Source: Siniperca chuatsi (lineage: Eukaryota; Chordata; Actinopteri; Centrarchiformes; Sinipercidae). Taken from it: a stretch of DNA of 64,000 nt. The stretch covers positions 13,896,929-13,960,928 of the forward strand of contig NC_058056.1 of assembly GCF_020085105.1 (NCBI RefSeq), read 5' to 3'. Positions 61,801-64,000 of the stretch are shown one piece after another. How positions within the stretch are numbered: the first letter of the stretch is position 1; each line of letters starts with the position of its first letter. The notes under the pieces are model-generated. The model was given only the letters and a program-made list of their open reading frames with translations. It was not told where the DNA came from and searched no databases. The position numbers and the translations under genes were made by a program.

Positions 61801-63797
61801 TTTGTTGCTAAAGATACCTTCAGATTAAGAGGAAAGATGTTCAAATGTACATTTCCACTCTATTTACCTTAGAGTTCCCTGATGCAGGGGTGGATTGTGC
61901 AGCTGAGCTTTCAGCTACTGCCCTTTCAAATCTGTGGAGCCACTCCTGATGGTTCTAGTAGAAAGAGGGGATGAAGAGTAAAGAGAAACTTCAGTGAAAC
62001 GACACACAAGGAGAAGTGCGATGGAGTAAGAAGGGTCTTCAAACACAATTATCATAGAGATAAAAATCCAATACTAGCCATACCTGCTCACTGGGCAGAG
62101 GCACATTGGGCAGAAGTCTGTGCAGAACATCTCGACACTCGGCCTGAGACACTGCCAGTGCTGTCTGGTTCTCCTACAAGGCAATGGAAGGGGGGAAAAG
62201 AACAGAGAGAGAGGAGAGGAGGTTGAGCACCGACTGTTCAAATAATTCAGTCATTTCGAAGACAAGGCCCAGTGGTCATCAGAGCAGATATGACCACCAT
62301 CTTTCCTTCTTCCTCATTCGACTCTCCATTATCTTGTTTTAAACCAGTCAGCATCAAGTCATCCATCGAGCCGCCCCAATCAATGTCACAGGGATTATTC
62401 ATTTAACATGATCTTAAATTATCATTTTAGAGCATTAGGATAAATGCTGTCTCGCTCCTACTTCCAATTACCCTGAGAAAACATCTTTCAACAGGCCACA
62501 CCTACACCATATGTCAGCAACCTCAGATTCAGAGCACATCACATTCTTCAGTCCTCCTGCCAACCACAAATACATCAATCTGCTTTCATGAAATTGTACA
62601 AAGTACCTTGAAACTCTTCAATAAATAAAAAAGGTAGCTATCAGTTCTCCCACAATAGGCTAGCATCATGCACTGTCACTCTGAGGCCTGAAGGGAGAAC
62701 GTATGCCAAGCACTAGCCAGCTGGCACTCTAACCACTATTCACATTAACACACTGTGTCACAAGGCAGCTCTGAGATGAGTGTTGAGTTGAATACAACCA
62801 GCATGCACTGACAGTACACAACAGCTGCCGAGGAACTCCCTGGCTCAGCTGAGAAGGTGCTTTCTACTGTACTCAGATGGCAGGAGCGCAGCTGCTGTGC
62901 CGATGGTTCAGCATGTACATTTCCCTAATGTAGGAGGAGGACGGCAAAAATACACACGTCACTGCAACTGTTAATAGACCAGTTATCTGGTAGCCCACTC
63001 TATGTCTACACCAAGAGACCTGCAGCTACAAGAAATACACTGTAGATTTTGCTTTACATTTAGCTACATTTAGCTTCTCCTGATGGAGAATATTGTATAT
63101 TCATTAAAAGTTTTAAATGATCACACTTCCTTTAAAAATAATAAACTGCATTAAAATCGAAGTGAATTAAACAGATTTTCATTGACTGATTAACTGGTGA
63201 TATTGACAGTATGGATGTCACAAAGCAGAATGGGGTAAACATGCTAGAAATGAGTCACATGACAGAAAGAAAGGAAGCTGCAAAATGATTGCCATGAATC
63301 TCAATCTAATGACATCTAGTGAAATAACTTCTGGGTCACTGCACACTCATTTCCAAGCATCAGCCTGAGCTTTGGGCAGGGAGAAATCTTTTATATTTCA
63401 GAGCTTAAAGCAAAAATATATTCGCTAAAGTTAAAGTCTGAGATTCCCGAGGGTAGTAGTAATAATAATAGTAATAGTTCAACAGCTCAACCCACAGCCA
63501 ATTGAAAACTTGAGGCCAAAACAACAGAGAGGAGTGGCGAGAGTGAGGTTAATGAGTATGCAGCTTTGTTATGGAAGATGGTGGAAAATAAATCTCACTG
63601 GGTCAATTATGGCAACAAAACAAACAAACAAACAAACAACAGCATTTTGGGGGGGGGTGGATGCATCAGATTGGAACTAGAGTGAAGCAGACTGAGGTGG
63701 GGTGTCGAACCTTGACAGCTTTGCTGAGTTTCCCTTGAAGCATGGACTCGGTGGCTGACAGAGCTTCCATTGCACTCCAGTTTTTCTCCCGAAGCTC
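58792..63797 (-). CDS. KTN1: Kinectin C-terminal part (12 exons; 5' part outside window)
   Basis: Twelve exons give the last 334 residues and a TAG; human kinectin is about 1,357 aa, so roughly three quarters lies to the right of the window. Kinectin is an ER-membrane protein with a long cytosolic coiled coil. It binds kinesin and anchors translation elongation factor 1 delta. The visible part is almost all heptad coiled coil, rich in E, K, Q and L. It matches human kinectin at REKNW.AMEAL, KYKKVLAET-like ETYKKVLAETEGILQRLQ, STYVTEVRE-like ATYVTEVRELKDLLTELQ, RQNEELNL and LNQTV.ELQQLLQAV. The paralogue RRBP1 is less likely because of these matches and the PELI2 synteny. Every exon is phase 0 on both sides. 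Introns are mostly 87-140 bp. Confidence 0.95.
58956..59066 (-). CDS. KTN1: KTN1 exon, penultimate
   Basis: 37 codons with MTAGLNQTVRELQQLLQAVS and RQLTKGQEG, matching the human LNQTVTQLQQLLQAVNQQL segment. Donor GTAAGG, acceptor CTGACAG. Confidence 0.95.
59170..59265 (-). CDS. KTN1: KTN1 exon AQQSVDLIQG
   Basis: 32 codons, AQQSVDLIQGELSKVTDHAD to SSLMSQT. Corresponds to human AQQSLELIQSKI. Phase 0, donor GTAAGA. Confidence 0.95.
59361..59444 (-). CDS. KTN1: KTN1 exon LKTQLTETL
   Basis: 28 codons (84 nt) ending QRVAGDLYK, matching human QKVAGDLHK. Donor GTAAGA, acceptor ATTCCAG. Confidence 0.95.
59445..60607 (-). other. KTN1 intron with GACA tract
   Basis: A 1.16-kb intron containing a GACA repeat at 60,130-60,154. 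The flanking exons join in phase and match human contiguously, so no exon is missing. Confidence 0.85.
60130..60154. repeat. (GACA)6 microsatellite
   Basis: About six GACA units in a KTN1 intron. Confidence 0.93.
60608..60691 (-). CDS. KTN1: KTN1 exon LKDLLTELQ
   Basis: 28 codons, LKDLLTELQTRLDGSYTEAI to RQNEELNL, close to human. Donor GTAAGC, acceptor TTTCAG. Phase 0. Confidence 0.96.
60692..61095 (-). other. KTN1 intron, 404 bp
   Basis: Nothing recognised inside. Confidence 0.8.
61096..61179 (-). CDS. KTN1: KTN1 exon MRREKQHLE
   Basis: 28 codons, MRREKQHLESELERAERESA and TYVTEVRE. Matches human REREHLEMELEKAEMERS. Donor GTGAGC. Despite starting with ATG this is an internal exon. Confidence 0.95.
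61319..61387 (-). CDS. KTN1: KTN1 exon MSQKVTALEQ
   Basis: 23 codons, MSQKVTALEQEIERLTDGAE to LEN. Aligns with the human SSEQELERLRSENKDIEN region, slightly shortened. Donor GTCAGT. Phase 0. Confidence 0.88.
61506..61598 (-). CDS. KTN1: KTN1 exon EGILQRLQ
   Basis: 31 codons, EGILQRLQNSVEQEESRWKV to GELRE. Matches human EGILQKLQRSVEQEE. Donor GTATGT. Confidence 0.96.
61686..61775 (-). CDS. KTN1: KTN1 exon GLAEKLKEAEE
   Basis: 30 codons ending CETYKKVLAET, matching human CEKYKSVLAET. Donor GTGAGA, acceptor CGCTAG. Confidence 0.96.
61868..61954 (-). CDS. KTN1: KTN1 exon NHQEWLHRFE
   Basis: 29 codons, NHQEWLHRFERAVAESSAAQ to SGNSK. Aligns with the human GEWLHGFEKKAKE region. Ser/Ala-rich, a likely break in the coiled coil. 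Confidence 0.93.
62084..62173 (-). CDS. KTN1: KTN1 exon ENQTALAVSQ
   Basis: 30 codons with RDVLHRLLPNVPLPSEQ, aligned to human KKLFPKVSVPSN. Donor GTATGG, acceptor CTTGTAG. Confidence 0.93.
62174..63710 (-). other. KTN1 intron, 1.5 kb
   Basis: Contains an AAAC repeat (63,617-63,638) and otherwise unassigned sequence. The flanking exons join in phase. Confidence 0.8.
63617..63638. repeat. (CAAA)n microsatellite
   Basis: About five CAAA units in a KTN1 intron. Confidence 0.9.
63711..63797 (-). CDS. KTN1: KTN1 exon ELREKNWSAMEAL (rightmost in window)
   Basis: 29 codons, ELREKNWSAMEALSATESML to KLSKAVK, matching human LREKNWKAMEALASTEKML. Donor GTTCGA, which is weak. Acceptor AAACAG. The next upstream exon lies beyond the window; 63,798-64,000 shows no exon. 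Confidence 0.95.
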
Positions 63798-64000
63798 CTG
63801 TTTTGGTCATTTCCAGAGAGATACTACTTTCAGTTCAGCCTCAGGGAAAATGCATTCAGTGACCCTCAAATAAAGACTGATAGAGTAACAGAACAAACTG
63901 AACGCATTTCTCATTTTAAAATTACTACACTCTGCTTTTCACCCATGCTCCAACCGCTAAAAATAAGTATGAACAAATAGCCTGGAGAGTCCCAGTCTCG

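Overview
This window is eukaryotic nuclear DNA. It has compact multi-exon genes with GT-AG introns, several simple-sequence tracts and short inverted-repeat DNA transposons, and it looks like a teleost fish, probably a spiny-rayed one. That placement rests on the protein sequences, the short introns, the gctaacgttagc-type promoter text and the transposon families. No species can be named from the sequence alone. I see no prokaryotic, viral, CRISPR or structural-RNA gene content.

Three protein-coding genes lie on the minus strand, so they read from right to left. At the right edge is the 3' part of KTN1 (kinectin): 12 exons from 63,797 down to a stop at 58,792, with the 5' part outside the window. 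Next is a complete six-exon PELI2 (Pellino E3 ubiquitin ligase 2, 424 aa), with its ATG at 54,347 and stop at 44,128. Then comes a complete 16-exon TMEM260 (ER protein O-mannosyltransferase, 687 aa), with its ATG at 34,128 and stop at 10,875. Every exon junction of the three genes was checked for phase and GT/AG, and all are consistent. The order and relative orientation KTN1-PELI2-TMEM260 match human 14q22.3, where OTX2 follows, so the left 9.4 kb is probably the TMEM260-OTX2 intergenic region.

The layout by region is as follows. 1-9,411: no gene seen, several simple repeats, a few GC-balanced stretches that look conserved-noncoding-like. 9,412-34,128: TMEM260, whose 8.7-kb intron 3 holds a nested pair of short DNA transposons and candidate conserved elements. 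34,129-34,600: TMEM260 promoter region with an unusually perfect 27-bp inverted repeat. 34,600-41,740: intergenic, with one short DNA transposon and a weak reverse-transcriptase relic. 41,743-54,347: PELI2, with introns carrying hAT-type elements, one nested inside another with visible 8-bp target duplications. 54,348-57,817: short intergenic gap. 57,818 to the right edge: KTN1.

The three genes do not form a known pathway; they are an ancient syntenic neighbourhood. I did not find a new multi-gene system. The most noteworthy items are the 27-bp perfect inverted repeat upstream of the TMEM260 start codon, the nested hAT insertions with target-site duplications, the GU-repeat splice acceptors in TMEM260, and several possible enhancer-like blocks within reach of OTX2. 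Family and synteny statements come from remembered human protein and map data, not from a search.
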